NCBI GenBank assembly: GCA_013140875.1
Contig: JABFSB010000058.1
Coordinates: forward strand, 1 to 15,149
Length of the DNA: 15,149 bases
Direction of reading: 5' to 3'
DNA from: Acidobacteriota bacterium
Lineage (GTDB): Bacteria; Acidobacteriota; Blastocatellia; Pyrinomonadales; Pyrinomonadaceae
The position numbers and the translations under genes are program-made. Under the pieces are notes generated by a model. It was not told the origin of the DNA. It saw only the letters and a program-made list of their open reading frames with translations, and did no database searches. This document shows positions 1 through 6,655 of the stretch, in pieces; within the stretch, counting starts at the first letter, position 1; each line of letters starts with the position of its first letter.

Positions 1-205
1 ATACAATGGCTTCCTTGCGGTCGGGCTCTTTTGGGGATTGATCTCGGGTCAACGCCAAATCAAGGTTTTCTTCCTCGTTTGCGTCGTGCTTGCCGGAATC
101 TTTGGCGGTCTGACCGCAAAGACGTCCATCCTGTTTACTCAGGCGCTACCGGCAATCATTGCGCTTGCATGCGTTATTTTTGCATCCCGAGATTCAACCG
201 AATAA
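1..205 (+). CDS. DUF1304 family membrane protein, 3' end only
   Basis: Reading from base 2 gives 67 residues with no stop until TAA at 203-205. The peptide opens YNGFLAVGLFWGLISG, continues with an IKVFFLVCVVLAGIFGG membrane segment and ends with a second hydrophobic segment around ALPAIIALACVIFA. The YNGFLA...GLIWGL pattern, the segment starting IK-FFL and the SILF-QALPAI-AL stretch match my memory of the C-terminal half of DUF1304, a family of about 120-residue four-helix inner-membrane proteins of unknown function. The N-terminal half lies outside the window. The stop falls 5 nt before the M20 peptidase start, so the two genes are probably co-transcribed. A different frame is also open across this stretch and would extend the next gene upstream, but its peptide has no membrane or family character. 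Confidence 0.75.
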   Translation, partial: YNGFLAVGLFWGLISGQRQIKVFFLVCVVLAGIFGGLTAKTSILFTQALPAIIALACVIFASRDSTE

Positions 206-210
206 ATATT

Positions 211-1479
211 ATGAAACTTCCCATATTCGCGATCCTGCTCTTTGCCTTTTCATTGGCGGGTTTTGGTCAAAACCTAAATTCCGACGAGCAAAAAATCGTA
301 GGCTATATCGACAAACACAGCGGCGACGCCGTTTCCCTGCTTGAAAAAACGGTAAATATTCAGAGTCCGACTGAGAATCTCACCGGCGTCAAAAATGTCG
401 GGATGATTTTCGCGAAGGAACTTGAAGCGCTCGGTATGTCGGTCAAATGGATCGAAATGCCGGCCGAGGCTAAACGCGCCGGACATCTCTTTGCGGAAAC
501 GAAAGGTTCCAAGGGCAAACGGATCTTAATCCTCGGCCATCTCGACACCGTCCTCAAAGGCGAAAAGTTTCGCCGTGACGGCGACAAAGTCTATGGAACC
601 GGTTTAGGCGACATGAAAGGCGGAGACGTTGTCGCGTTACAAGCGCTCAAAGCACTTCACGCCGCCGGCCTGCTTGGTGACACCCGAATCGTTCTTATGT
701 TCACCGGCGATGAAGAAAATTCGTGCGACCCGGTAGCCGTTTGCAGAGGCGACATGATCGCCGCCGCAAAACGCAGCGACTTTGCTTTAAGTTTTGAAGG
801 AACAGTGCGCAATACGGCCACGGTTGGCAGACGCGGCGCCAGCTCCTGGAAGCTGGAGGTCGAGGCAAAAACCGGGCATTCCAGTCAGATATTCAAAGAA
901 AGTATGGGCAACGGCGCGATCTTTGAAGCTTCGCGAATATTGAATGAATTTCGCGAAACTCTAGGCAAAGAAAAGTATCTTACGTTTAATCCGGCACTCT
1001 TCGTCGGCGGCACAACGGCGGAAACCAAAGATTCGAACGGATCGGCCAGCGGCAAAACTAATGTTGTTCCGGCAAAGGTCGTGGTAAACGGCGATCTGCG
1101 TTTTATCAGCGAAGAACAGAAAGAAGCGGCCCGCGCAAAGATGCGGGAGATCGTCGCGAAAAATTTGCCGGGAACAAAAGCGAAGATCGATTTCGAAGAC
1201 GGGATTCCCGCGATGACGCCTGTCGCGGGAAATTACGACCTGCTGAAACAACTCGATCAGGTAAGCCGCGACCTTGGCGCCGGACCGGTCGAGGCACTCG
1301 ATCCGGGCGATCGGGGTGCGGGTGACATCGCCTATGTTTCCGATATCATACCCGGCCTCGACGGCATCGGTATAGGCGGCGGCCAAAATTCCCACGCCAA
1401 AGGCGAATGGGCGCAGATCGACACGATGCCGATGCTGACCAAGCGCGCTGCTATATTGATTTATAGATTGACGCGATAA
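211..1479 (+). CDS. Secreted M20 family metallopeptidase (carboxypeptidase G2-like)
   Basis: This 422-residue protein is probably a zinc-dependent exopeptidase or amidohydrolase acting outside the cytoplasm. Residues 1-20 form a signal peptide (hydrophobic core AILLFAFSLAGF, likely cleavage near GQ-N). The M20 ligands are in order: H110 and D112 in GHLDTV, D134 in GLGDMKGG, E168/E169 in FTGDEENS (general base plus metal ligand), a likely E196 in SFEGT, and H395 in QNSHAKGEW. A lid/dimerisation domain fits the middle, around 205-320. I chose ATG 211 because the signal peptide starts there. The open frame continues upstream to base 31 and beyond, but that stretch is the DUF1304 gene in another frame. 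No strong ribosome binding site is visible, so translation may depend on coupling to the upstream gene. The natural substrate cannot be read from sequence; glutamyl or acyl-amino acid cleavage is typical of CPG2 relatives. Confidence 0.9.
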   Translation: MKLPIFAILLFAFSLAGFGQNLNSDEQKIVGYIDKHSGDAVSLLEKTVNIQSPTENLTGVKNVGMIFAKELEALGMSVKWIEMPAEAKRAGHLFAETKGSKGKRILILGHLDTVLKGEKFRRDGDKVYGTGLGDMKGGDVVALQALKALHAAGLLGDTRIVLMFTGDEENSCDPVAVCRGDMIAAAKRSDFALSFEGTVRNTATVGRRGASSWKLEVEAKTGHSSQIFKESMGNGAIFEASRILNEFRETLGKEKYLTFNPALFVGGTTAETKDSNGSASGKTNVVPAKVVVNGDLRFISEEQKEAARAKMREIVAKNLPGTKAKIDFEDGIPAMTPVAGNYDLLKQLDQVSRDLGAGPVEALDPGDRGAGDIAYVSDIIPGLDGIGIGGGQNSHAKGEWAQIDTMPMLTKRAAILIYRLTR

Positions 1480-1500
1480 TTTGAATCCGGAAAATCAATT

Positions 1501-1567
1501 CTTTCGAAAGCCCTTCTAGAGTCATTCGACTCAAGATACTTTCAAGAAATTAGACGGCCTTCGCCGT
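1501..1567. repeat. Cluster of short inverted repeats between two peptidase genes
   Basis: The 97-nt gap between the M20 and S41 genes holds three small dyads. CTTTCGAAAG (1501-1510) is a perfect palindrome. GAGTC-ATTC-GACTC (1519-1532) is a 5-bp stem with a 4-nt loop. ACGGC-CTTC-GCCGT (1554-1567) is a GC-rich 5-bp stem ending 9 nt before the S41 start codon. None is followed by a T-run, so none looks like a standard intrinsic terminator. The last one sits where it could affect ribosome loading on the S41 message. Stems this short can occur by chance. Confidence 0.35.
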
Positions 1568-1576
1568 AAACTGAGT

Positions 1577-3088
1577 ATGTTTAGTAATTTGCCGAACTGG
1601 ACACGGCAGCTTTCGCTTGTCCCGATCATTTTATTCTTCTGCTTTTCGACGCTTGCTAACGAAACCCCGGCGGCAACGGTCATAAAGGCTGCCGACCTTC
1701 AGACAGACTTGGCGGTGCTTCGAAAAGCTTATGAAGAAATGCATCCGGGCTTGTATCGATACAACACGAAGGCTGAAATGGACGCGCATTTTGGTGCTCT
1801 GAAAAGCGAACTGAATCGGGACCAGACATTGCGTGAGGCTTATCTGGCCATCTCTCTATTCCTGGCAAAAATAAAATGCGGTCACAGTTACGCAAATTTT
1901 TATAATCAGCCTAAGTCGGTCGTCGAAGAGCTTTTTAAAGGTCAGACTCGGGTTCCTTTTTACTTTCGCTGGATCGAAAAGCGAATAATCGTGTCGAAGA
2001 ATTTCTCAACCGATCCTCGGTTGAAACCAGGCACCGAGGTCCTGACAATAAACGACACGCCAGTAAAAGTGATACTGGATAAGCTGATGCAGGTCGCGCG
2101 GGCGGATGGTTCAAATGACGGCAAACGCGTAAATTATCTTGACGTTACCGGCACTGATAATTACGAAGCGTTCGACGTTTTTCATCCGCTGTTTTTTCCG
2201 TTCAAGAGTACGACGATCGATCTGACTATACGGCAGGAAAAATCACTGAAACCCGCAAAGGTTGCGGTAACCGCTTTGACTTACGAAGAGCGTCTGACGC
2301 CGATCAAAGCCGGTGTCGAAGCCGTTCGCGATTCGGAAGCGGTGTTTGAGTTCAAGTATCTCGATGAAAAAACGGCTTATCTCCGAATGCCGACGTGGGG
2401 TTTGTACAATAGCAAATGGGACTGGAAAAAATATTTGAAGGGTGTTTTCGACGAACTTGCTTTAGAGAAAACGGCCAACCTGATTGTCGATATACGCGAA
2501 AACGAGGGCGGCAATGACATCGGAGACGAGGTTATAAGCCGTTTGATCGATAAGGAGCTAATGGTCGAAGCAGCCCAGCGGTTTGTCCGATACCGGAAGG
2601 CATCCGCGGATCTCGAACCGTATCTCGACACGTGGGACCCGTCGTTCAAAGATTGGGGCAGCGATGCGACGGAGTCCGGGAACGGCTTTTATAAACTATC
2701 GAGATTCGATGATGAAAAAGGTGCCAAAGTGTTTCAGCCGGCCGGTCCGCGCTTCGAAGGAAAGACCTTTGTACTCGTTAGTGCAACGAACAGTTCTGCG
2801 ACGTTTCAATTCGCACAGATCGTAAAACAAAACAAACTGGCAACGCTTGTCGGTCAAACAACCGGAGGAAATCAAAGGGGAATAAATGGCGGAGCTTTCT
2901 TTTTTCTACGGCTTCCAAACTCGAAGATAGAGGTCGATCTGCCGTTGATCGCCGCATTTCCGAAAGACGTGCCTGATGCCGGAGTCGAGCCCGATATTTA
3001 TGTCCGCCAAAGCATCGCCGACATAGCCGCGGGCAGAGACAGCGAACTTGAGGCAACGCTTGCCGCGATCAGAAGCAAAAGCAGGTGA
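1577..3088 (+). CDS. Secreted S41 family (C-terminal processing/tricorn-like) serine peptidase
   Basis: The protein has 503 residues. Residues 10-28 are a hydrophobic export signal (LSLVPIILFFCFSTLA), so it is probably periplasmic or secreted. An N-terminal helical region (about 35-115) is followed by a segment with PDZ-like features (PGTEVLTINDTPV, about 151-163), then the S41 core from about 255. The core includes the sheet strand and turn LIVDIRENEGGND (302-314; the family usually has DLRxNxGG) and the nucleophile region LVSATNSSATFQFA, where S407 (or S406) aligns with the catalytic serine. It ends with GQTTGGN (426-432), the usual loop after the nucleophile. The NSSATF form is less common than TxSAxE, but the fold signature is otherwise complete. 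Only a weak ribosome binding site precedes ATG 1577. The gene converges with the zinc-ribbon gene, with 3 nt between stops. Its substrate is unknown. Confidence 0.85.
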   Translation: MFSNLPNWTRQLSLVPIILFFCFSTLANETPAATVIKAADLQTDLAVLRKAYEEMHPGLYRYNTKAEMDAHFGALKSELNRDQTLREAYLAISLFLAKIKCGHSYANFYNQPKSVVEELFKGQTRVPFYFRWIEKRIIVSKNFSTDPRLKPGTEVLTINDTPVKVILDKLMQVARADGSNDGKRVNYLDVTGTDNYEAFDVFHPLFFPFKSTTIDLTIRQEKSLKPAKVAVTALTYEERLTPIKAGVEAVRDSEAVFEFKYLDEKTAYLRMPTWGLYNSKWDWKKYLKGVFDELALEKTANLIVDIRENEGGNDIGDEVISRLIDKELMVEAAQRFVRYRKASADLEPYLDTWDPSFKDWGSDATESGNGFYKLSRFDDEKGAKVFQPAGPRFEGKTFVLVSATNSSATFQFAQIVKQNKLATLVGQTTGGNQRGINGGAFFFLRLPNSKIEVDLPLIAAFPKDVPDAGVEPDIYVRQSIADIAAGRDSELEATLAAIRSKSR

Positions 3089-3091
3089 GTT

Positions 3092-3937
3092 TTATTTGGC
3101 GCTAAACAGCTTATCGAACTCCCTCGCAAATTCGAGCAGCGTATAGCGGTCGGGAGCAATGAATCTGGCTCCGTGCTTGTCTATGTAGAGAAGCGCGTTC
3201 CATTTTTTTTCAAACGTAAAGATCGCCGCGTCGCCTGTAGCCACGCCGGATTTGTTCTTCACCTTTTGCTTAGCGATCAATCGAGCGCCCGAGCTTCTCA
3301 AGCCTTTCAGAAACTCCTCGTAACCAGTCTTTGCCGCCAGACGGTCGGAGAATTTCGCCAGGATAAACTCAACTTCTTTTCCATTTTTAGAGTAAGTAGC
3401 TTTTGTGACCTCGTCTGCACCGACATAATCCTCGACGCCGCTTCCGACGATCGTTCCCTGCTGTTCGAACGGGCCGACGGCCGGCGGAAGCGTGATCGGA
3501 TTGGCTTCGATATCGGTGTCGTCGTAATCCGGAGACTTCTTGCCGTTGGCCGGTGAAGTATTCAGATTCGCATTCGTTTGAAGCGAGTTCGTGTTCTTGT
3601 TGGGAGCCGAAGCGATGTCGACATTCGAGTTTGAATTCGTGTTCCGGTTTCGGGTGCCGAGATAATAAAAAAAACCGCTTAACGCGACCGCCCCGACCGT
3701 CAAAAGAAGTACGGTCGCAACCGCTCCGACTATCAGGAAAGTTCGCGTATTACTTTTCGGTTTTTGAGCGTTGGAAAATGACAACGTATCGGGAGCCTGT
3801 GGACTTTTTCTCTCCACGGTTGGAGTGCCGCCGGTAGTTTCCTGACGGGCCCCATAAAGCGACGTCCCGCAGCTGGTGCAAAATACCAACCCGAACGTGT
3901 TCTCAAAACTGCATTTCGGACACTTGATCGTGTTCAT
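3092..3937 (-). CDS. Zinc-ribbon, single-pass membrane protein with Asn-rich linker
   Basis: The protein has 281 residues and no recognised enzymatic function. An N-terminal zinc ribbon has two CxxC knuckles (C6/C9 and C20/C23, as CPKC and CTSC). A polar stretch leads to one transmembrane helix at about 67-94, then an Asn/Thr/Ser-rich linker at about 96-130 (NRNTNSNSN and similar). A globular domain of about 120 residues follows at 160-281, with alternating beta and charged segments. The ribbon should face the cytoplasm and the C-terminal domain the periplasm. I start the gene at the ATG at 3935-3937, preceded by a purine-rich GAAAGAA, rather than the TTG 39 nt upstream, because the zinc ribbon begins right at that ATG. 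Many acidobacterial genomes carry several such proteins. I infer a sensing or envelope role but cannot show it. Confidence 0.8.
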   Translation of the reverse strand: MNTIKCPKCSFENTFGLVFCTSCGTSLYGARQETTGGTPTVERKSPQAPDTLSFSNAQKPKSNTRTFLIVGAVATVLLLTVGAVALSGFFYYLGTRNRNTNSNSNVDIASAPNKNTNSLQTNANLNTSPANGKKSPDYDDTDIEANPITLPPAVGPFEQQGTIVGSGVEDYVGADEVTKATYSKNGKEVEFILAKFSDRLAAKTGYEEFLKGLRSSGARLIAKQKVKNKSGVATGDAAIFTFEKKWNALLYIDKHGARFIAPDRYTLLEFAREFDKLFSAK

Positions 3938-3986
3938 AAATTCTTTCAGAGGCAGATCGCTGCCTTTTCGAGGCAAACCGAGATAG

Positions 3987-4139
3987 CTATGGGCATTCGA
4001 ACTTCAAGGGTGATTCAAAATTAGCAGAACTGCGTTCTCTTATCAATTTTTCAAGCTCGGATCGAAGCGGCCTCAATCGGTCGCGAGCCGAATAATCAAA
4101 GGTTCGCTTAAGTAAGTCCGCAAACTGTTCATCCGGCAC
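3987..4139 (-). CDS. Possible 50-residue small protein upstream of the zinc-ribbon gene
   Basis: On the minus strand a frame stays open from about 4171 to a TAG at 3987-3989. With the GTG at 4139 it gives 50 residues rich in Arg, Glu and Leu, including the amphipathic-looking segment LRPLRSELEKLIRERS. It points the same way as the zinc-ribbon gene, with a 49-nt gap. No strong ribosome binding site precedes the GTG and I recognise no family. It could be a real small gene, the relic of a longer one, or a chance frame in the divergent spacer. The helix-like composition is the only positive evidence. Confidence 0.22.
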   Translation of the reverse strand: MPDEQFADLLKRTFDYSARDRLRPLRSELEKLIRERSSANFESPLKFECP

Positions 4140-4152
4140 CGTCTCATTTCTT

Positions 4153-4158
4153 AAGGAG
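4153..4158 (+). promoter_or_regulatory. Strong ribosome binding site of the 4164 small gene
   Basis: AAGGAG sits 5 nt before ATG 4164. It is one of the two best Shine-Dalgarno matches on the plus strand here, and it is the main reason to believe the small ORF that follows is translated. Confidence 0.6.
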
Positions 4159-4163
4159 ACGTT

Positions 4164-4367
4164 ATGCAGACTTGCCTAAATAATTTAACCTCGACCGACC
4201 GATACGATGACGGCCTGTCGATCGATTACGCGATGATGATCCGCCTTTGGAGTTCTATCGACCGGTCGGTCGCCGCCTTCAATCGCCGCTGCGGGGTTCT
4301 GAAGCCCTCATCACGCGATATTGCGAGATTGTCGAACGACGGAAAAAAAGAAAGCCGATCGAAGTAA
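4164..4367 (+). CDS. Small hypothetical protein upstream of the NlpC/P60 gene
   Basis: This is a 67-residue reading frame that I do not recognise. It begins MQTCLNNLTSTDRYDDG, has one helix-like central part (YAMMIRLWSSIDRSVAAFNRR) and ends in a basic, polar tail (KKESRSK). There is no signal peptide or membrane segment. AAGGAG 5 nt before the ATG supports translation. The stop is 26 nt before the ATG of the NlpC/P60-type gene, which has its own GGAGG, so the two probably form a bicistronic unit. It could be a partner or inhibitor of the downstream hydrolase or a leader peptide; nothing in the sequence decides between these. Confidence 0.5.
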   Translation: MQTCLNNLTSTDRYDDGLSIDYAMMIRLWSSIDRSVAAFNRRCGVLKPSSRDIARLSNDGKKESRSK

Positions 4368-4382
4368 ATAGCCAGACGGCTT

Positions 4383-4387
4383 GGAGG
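4383..4387 (+). promoter_or_regulatory. Ribosome binding site that fixes the NlpC/P60 start
   Basis: GGAGG lies 6 nt before ATG 4394. It marks 4394 as the start instead of the TTG at 4247 in the same open frame, whose N-terminal extension would overlap the 67-residue gene and looks non-coding. Confidence 0.7.
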
Positions 4388-4393
4388 TATTTT

Positions 4394-5149
4394 ATGTCGA
4401 CATTCGATACCAAAGACGGCTTGCGGGCGATGATCGTTTCTACTGCGGCCCAGCAGGCTATGTTCGGGGCACATTATATTAACGGTTCTGACGGCGGAAT
4501 TACCGGCATGAACGCCGCCGGCGAAGCAGGAGGCGGCATGAGCGCGAGCCGCAAGATCTATTTGCTTGAAGACTATTCATGGGACAAACTGGCCGTCCAC
4601 TCAGCGATATATGGCAGCCGCGTTTGCAGGGGACGTTACGATGCGGTGGGCGGCAAGAAATTCATGCCCGGAACGCCCGATCTGACAAAGCTTAAAGATG
4701 AATACGTTCCCGAGCTGGCTTCGACTATGCCCGCAATGGTGAAAGCATTTCCCGGCACAACGCTATTCCCCCGTCGCGGCCGAAGCAAATCGGGTGATAC
4801 GATCTATTTGGGCGAAGATTGACGAAACAAACGTCATTTCGACTGCATTTCTTTCGTGAACTGGGTGTTGACGACGGTCGTCGGGCGCCTAATCTGGTAT
4901 GAAGAGAAAGACTACTTTTCCGGAAAGAAAATGAATGCTCAGATCTTCGACTCGTCGCACACCTCTTTTAAGAACGGTGATATTGGGGTGCGGATCGACG
5001 CTGGCGGGCATGAGCATATCGGATTTTTGAACTCGTCCGGCCAGATGATCCACGCCCGCGATCCTGAAAGAGGCGTACAGGTTAGCGCGTTTGAAATGAC
5101 CAGGGACAGCTTCACGAAAATATGCCGCCTTCCCGACAGCTTTTTTTGA
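4394..5149 (+). CDS. NlpC/P60-type papain-like hydrolase with one in-frame TGA (recoded or nonsense allele)
   Basis: One frame of 252 codons runs from ATG 4394 to the TGA at 5147-5149, broken only by TGA at 4820-4822 (codon 143). The part before the break (142 residues) has an N-terminal AQQAMFGAHYINGSDGG segment, like the first strand region of NlpC/P60 proteins, then a long insert, and ends SGDTIYLGED. Directly after the TGA, in the same frame, comes RNKRHFDCISFVNWVL, which fits the nucleophile motif (DCxxFV) with Cys151. The downstream half supplies NGDIGVRI, GGHEHIGFL (catalytic His208) and MIHARDPERGV (His220), the usual order Cys-His-polar residue. It probably cleaves peptidoglycan peptides or similar amides. 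There is no signal peptide. Without readthrough the upstream product lacks all catalytic residues. The nearest later start, GTG 4856, has no ribosome binding site and would also omit Cys151. The TGA is one base from Cys codons TGT/TGC and from Arg CGA. Confidence 0.7.
4820..4822 (+). other. In-frame TGA codon next to the NlpC/P60 active site
   Basis: The codon falls between GED and RNKRHFDC, eight codons before the presumed nucleophile Cys151. It is followed by C, a context often described as leaky. The bases TGACG-AAACAAA-CGTCA (4820-4836) form a 5-bp stem with a 7-nt loop that contains the TGA itself. This does not have the geometry of described bacterial SECIS elements, which place an apical loop starting with G or GU roughly 16-37 nt after the codon. 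By eye I found no convincing SECIS in the next 60 nt. Confidence 0.6.
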
Positions 5150-6502
5150 TCAGTTAACAATCGCACCGATCAGATCGTATTCATGGGCTTCAGTGATCCG
5201 AACGTCGTATATGGCACCGATTCGCGGGTCGAGGTCTTCGGGCATATCGTTGATAAGAATATACCCGTCGATCTCCTGCGTTTGCCCTTGCAGCCGGCCT
5301 TGAAACAAAAGGTCCGATTCCTGTGACAAGCCCTCGAACATGACCGGATAAGTATTTCCGATTTTGGCTTTGTTTAACTGTTTGCTGATCCGGGCCTGTT
5401 CTTTCATAAGGCGGCTGCGGCGTTGCTTCGCGATCTTCGGATCGACCTTATTCGGCAGATCGAACGCGGGCGTGCCTTCTTCGTCCGAATAGGTAAAGAC
5501 GCCCAGATTGTCGAATCGGCAGTTGCGTACGAACGCCATCAATTCTTCAAAATCTTCGTCCGTTTCGCCCGGAAAACCCGTGATGAATGTTGTACGGATG
5601 GTGATGCCCGGCACCTTTCCACGAACGCGAGCTATCAGCTTCTCCAACGACTCACGCGTGCCGCCGCGTTTCATCAATTTCAAAACATTTCGTGAAGCGT
5701 GCTGCAGCGGCATGTCGAGATACTTCACTGCTTTCGGAGTTTCCGCAATGGCCGCAAGAAATGCGTCGGAAATGTGGGTCGGATAGGCATACATAACACG
5801 GACCCATTCGATCTCGTCGATTTCGCCCAACGCCCGGATCAGGGCGGCCAACGCATCGACTTCACCAAGATCTTCGCCGTAACGCGATGAGTCCTGGGCG
5901 ATCAACACCAATTCTTTTACACCTTGCTTTGCCAGATTCCGGGCTTCTTCGATGATCGAGCCAAAACGCCTTGATCGGAACGAGCCGCGCATTCCCGGTA
6001 TCGAGCAAAACGCGCACGGCCGGTCACAGCCTTCGGCGATCTTTATGAACGCTGTGTGAGATTCGGTCGCCCGGTGTCGCGGCGTATCGAAATCATATAA
6101 ATACGTCGCGGTTTTATTTCCAAGGGGTGTGAGTGTTAATTCTTTCGCATCGAAACGGTCGTCCGCCGCATTCAGAATTTCGCCGACCTGCGAGGTTCCG
6201 ATGAACGCATCCACCTCCGGCATCTCTTTCATCAGATCGTCCCGGTAGCGCTCGACCAGACAGCCGGCGACTATGACGCGTTTTGCCTTACCGTCGGCCT
6301 TTAAACTAGTCGCCTCCAGGATCGCATCGATCGACTCCTGCTTTGCCGACTCGATAAAGCCGCAAGTATTCACCACAACCGTATCGGCTTCGGCGGCGTT
6401 ATTCGTAATTTCCCAGCCAGCCTGCTCCAACGTGCCCATCATCACCTCGGAATCCACAAGATTCTTCGGGCACCCCAGGCTGACAAATCCTACCTTCTTC
6501 AT
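5150..6502 (-). CDS. rimO: Ribosomal protein uS12 methylthiotransferase RimO
   Basis: RimO is a radical-SAM enzyme that adds a methylthio group to a conserved Asp of ribosomal protein uS12 (Asp88 in E. coli). The 450-residue protein has normal family length. The N-terminal UPF0004 domain carries three cluster-binding Cys: C11 in the RimO signature SLGCPKNLVDSE, C47 in NTCGFI and C81 in AGCLVER. The radical-SAM CxxxCxxC motif is C159, C163 and C166 in GCDRPCAFC, followed by SIPGMRG. The C-terminal TRAM domain covers about 380-450. The SLGCPKN-VDSE signature separates it from MiaB, which uses a different first-Cys context. AGGAGG lies only 2 nt before the ATG, unusually close, but the family start is clear. 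Its stop abuts the NlpC/P60 stop with no spacer. Confidence 0.97.
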   Translation of the reverse strand: MKKVGFVSLGCPKNLVDSEVMMGTLEQAGWEITNNAAEADTVVVNTCGFIESAKQESIDAILEATSLKADGKAKRVIVAGCLVERYRDDLMKEMPEVDAFIGTSQVGEILNAADDRFDAKELTLTPLGNKTATYLYDFDTPRHRATESHTAFIKIAEGCDRPCAFCSIPGMRGSFRSRRFGSIIEEARNLAKQGVKELVLIAQDSSRYGEDLGEVDALAALIRALGEIDEIEWVRVMYAYPTHISDAFLAAIAETPKAVKYLDMPLQHASRNVLKLMKRGGTRESLEKLIARVRGKVPGITIRTTFITGFPGETDEDFEELMAFVRNCRFDNLGVFTYSDEEGTPAFDLPNKVDPKIAKQRRSRLMKEQARISKQLNKAKIGNTYPVMFEGLSQESDLLFQGRLQGQTQEIDGYILINDMPEDLDPRIGAIYDVRITEAHEYDLIGAIVN

Positions 6503-6592
6503 AACCTCCTATAATAGAGAATGGGGTATAAAAACTCCATTCGCCATCCAGGCCGTGGCGATCGTTAGTCTAATATGTTGATTTTGTGGAGT

Positions 6593-6621
6593 TTGAGGAG
6601 CGTCTTTTAATTGGCTATACT
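6593..6621 (+). promoter_or_regulatory. Sigma70-type promoter of the five-gene cassette
   Basis: TTGAGG (6593-6598) and TATACT (6616-6621) are separated by exactly 17 nt. The -10 differs from TATAAT at one position and the -35 from TTGACA at two. A transcript would begin near 6628, giving a leader of about 28 nt to ATG 6656. It is the only good promoter I see before the cassette, in a 153-nt divergent spacer shared with rimO. Confidence 0.6.
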
Positions 6622-6655
6622 TTTAACAGGTCGTCGCTCGAATTGCATTTTGTGA

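Noticed and set aside
31..210. Upstream extension of the M20 peptidase
   Set aside because: The extension has no family character and overlies the DUF1304 gene in another frame; the signal peptide begins at ATG 211.
961..1395. 144-residue minus-strand frame opposite the M20 gene
   Set aside because: It is a shadow of a well-supported gene, with no motifs and no ribosome binding site.
4247..4393. TTG start for the NlpC/P60 gene
   Set aside because: It overlaps the 67-residue gene, has no ribosome binding site and encodes a low-quality basic extension; GGAGG precedes ATG 4394.
4820..4880. Bacterial SECIS element after the TGA
   Set aside because: Stems found by eye (TGACG/CGTCA around a 7-nt loop, CGAAA/TTTCG, and GACG/CGTC at 4870-4882) have wrong distance from the TGA or lack a G at the start of the loop. 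Sec decoding is therefore not claimed as shown.
4856..5149. Separate gene starting at GTG 4856
   Set aside because: It has no ribosome binding site and would drop the catalytic Cys codon at 4844-4846; the frame continues back to the TGA at 4820 and the upstream half.
6510..6515. Perfect TATAAT on the plus strand as a cassette promoter
   Set aside because: The nearest -35-like box (CTGACA at 6480) is 24 nt away, too far. The site overlaps the rimO ribosome binding region, and a better promoter lies at 6593-6621.
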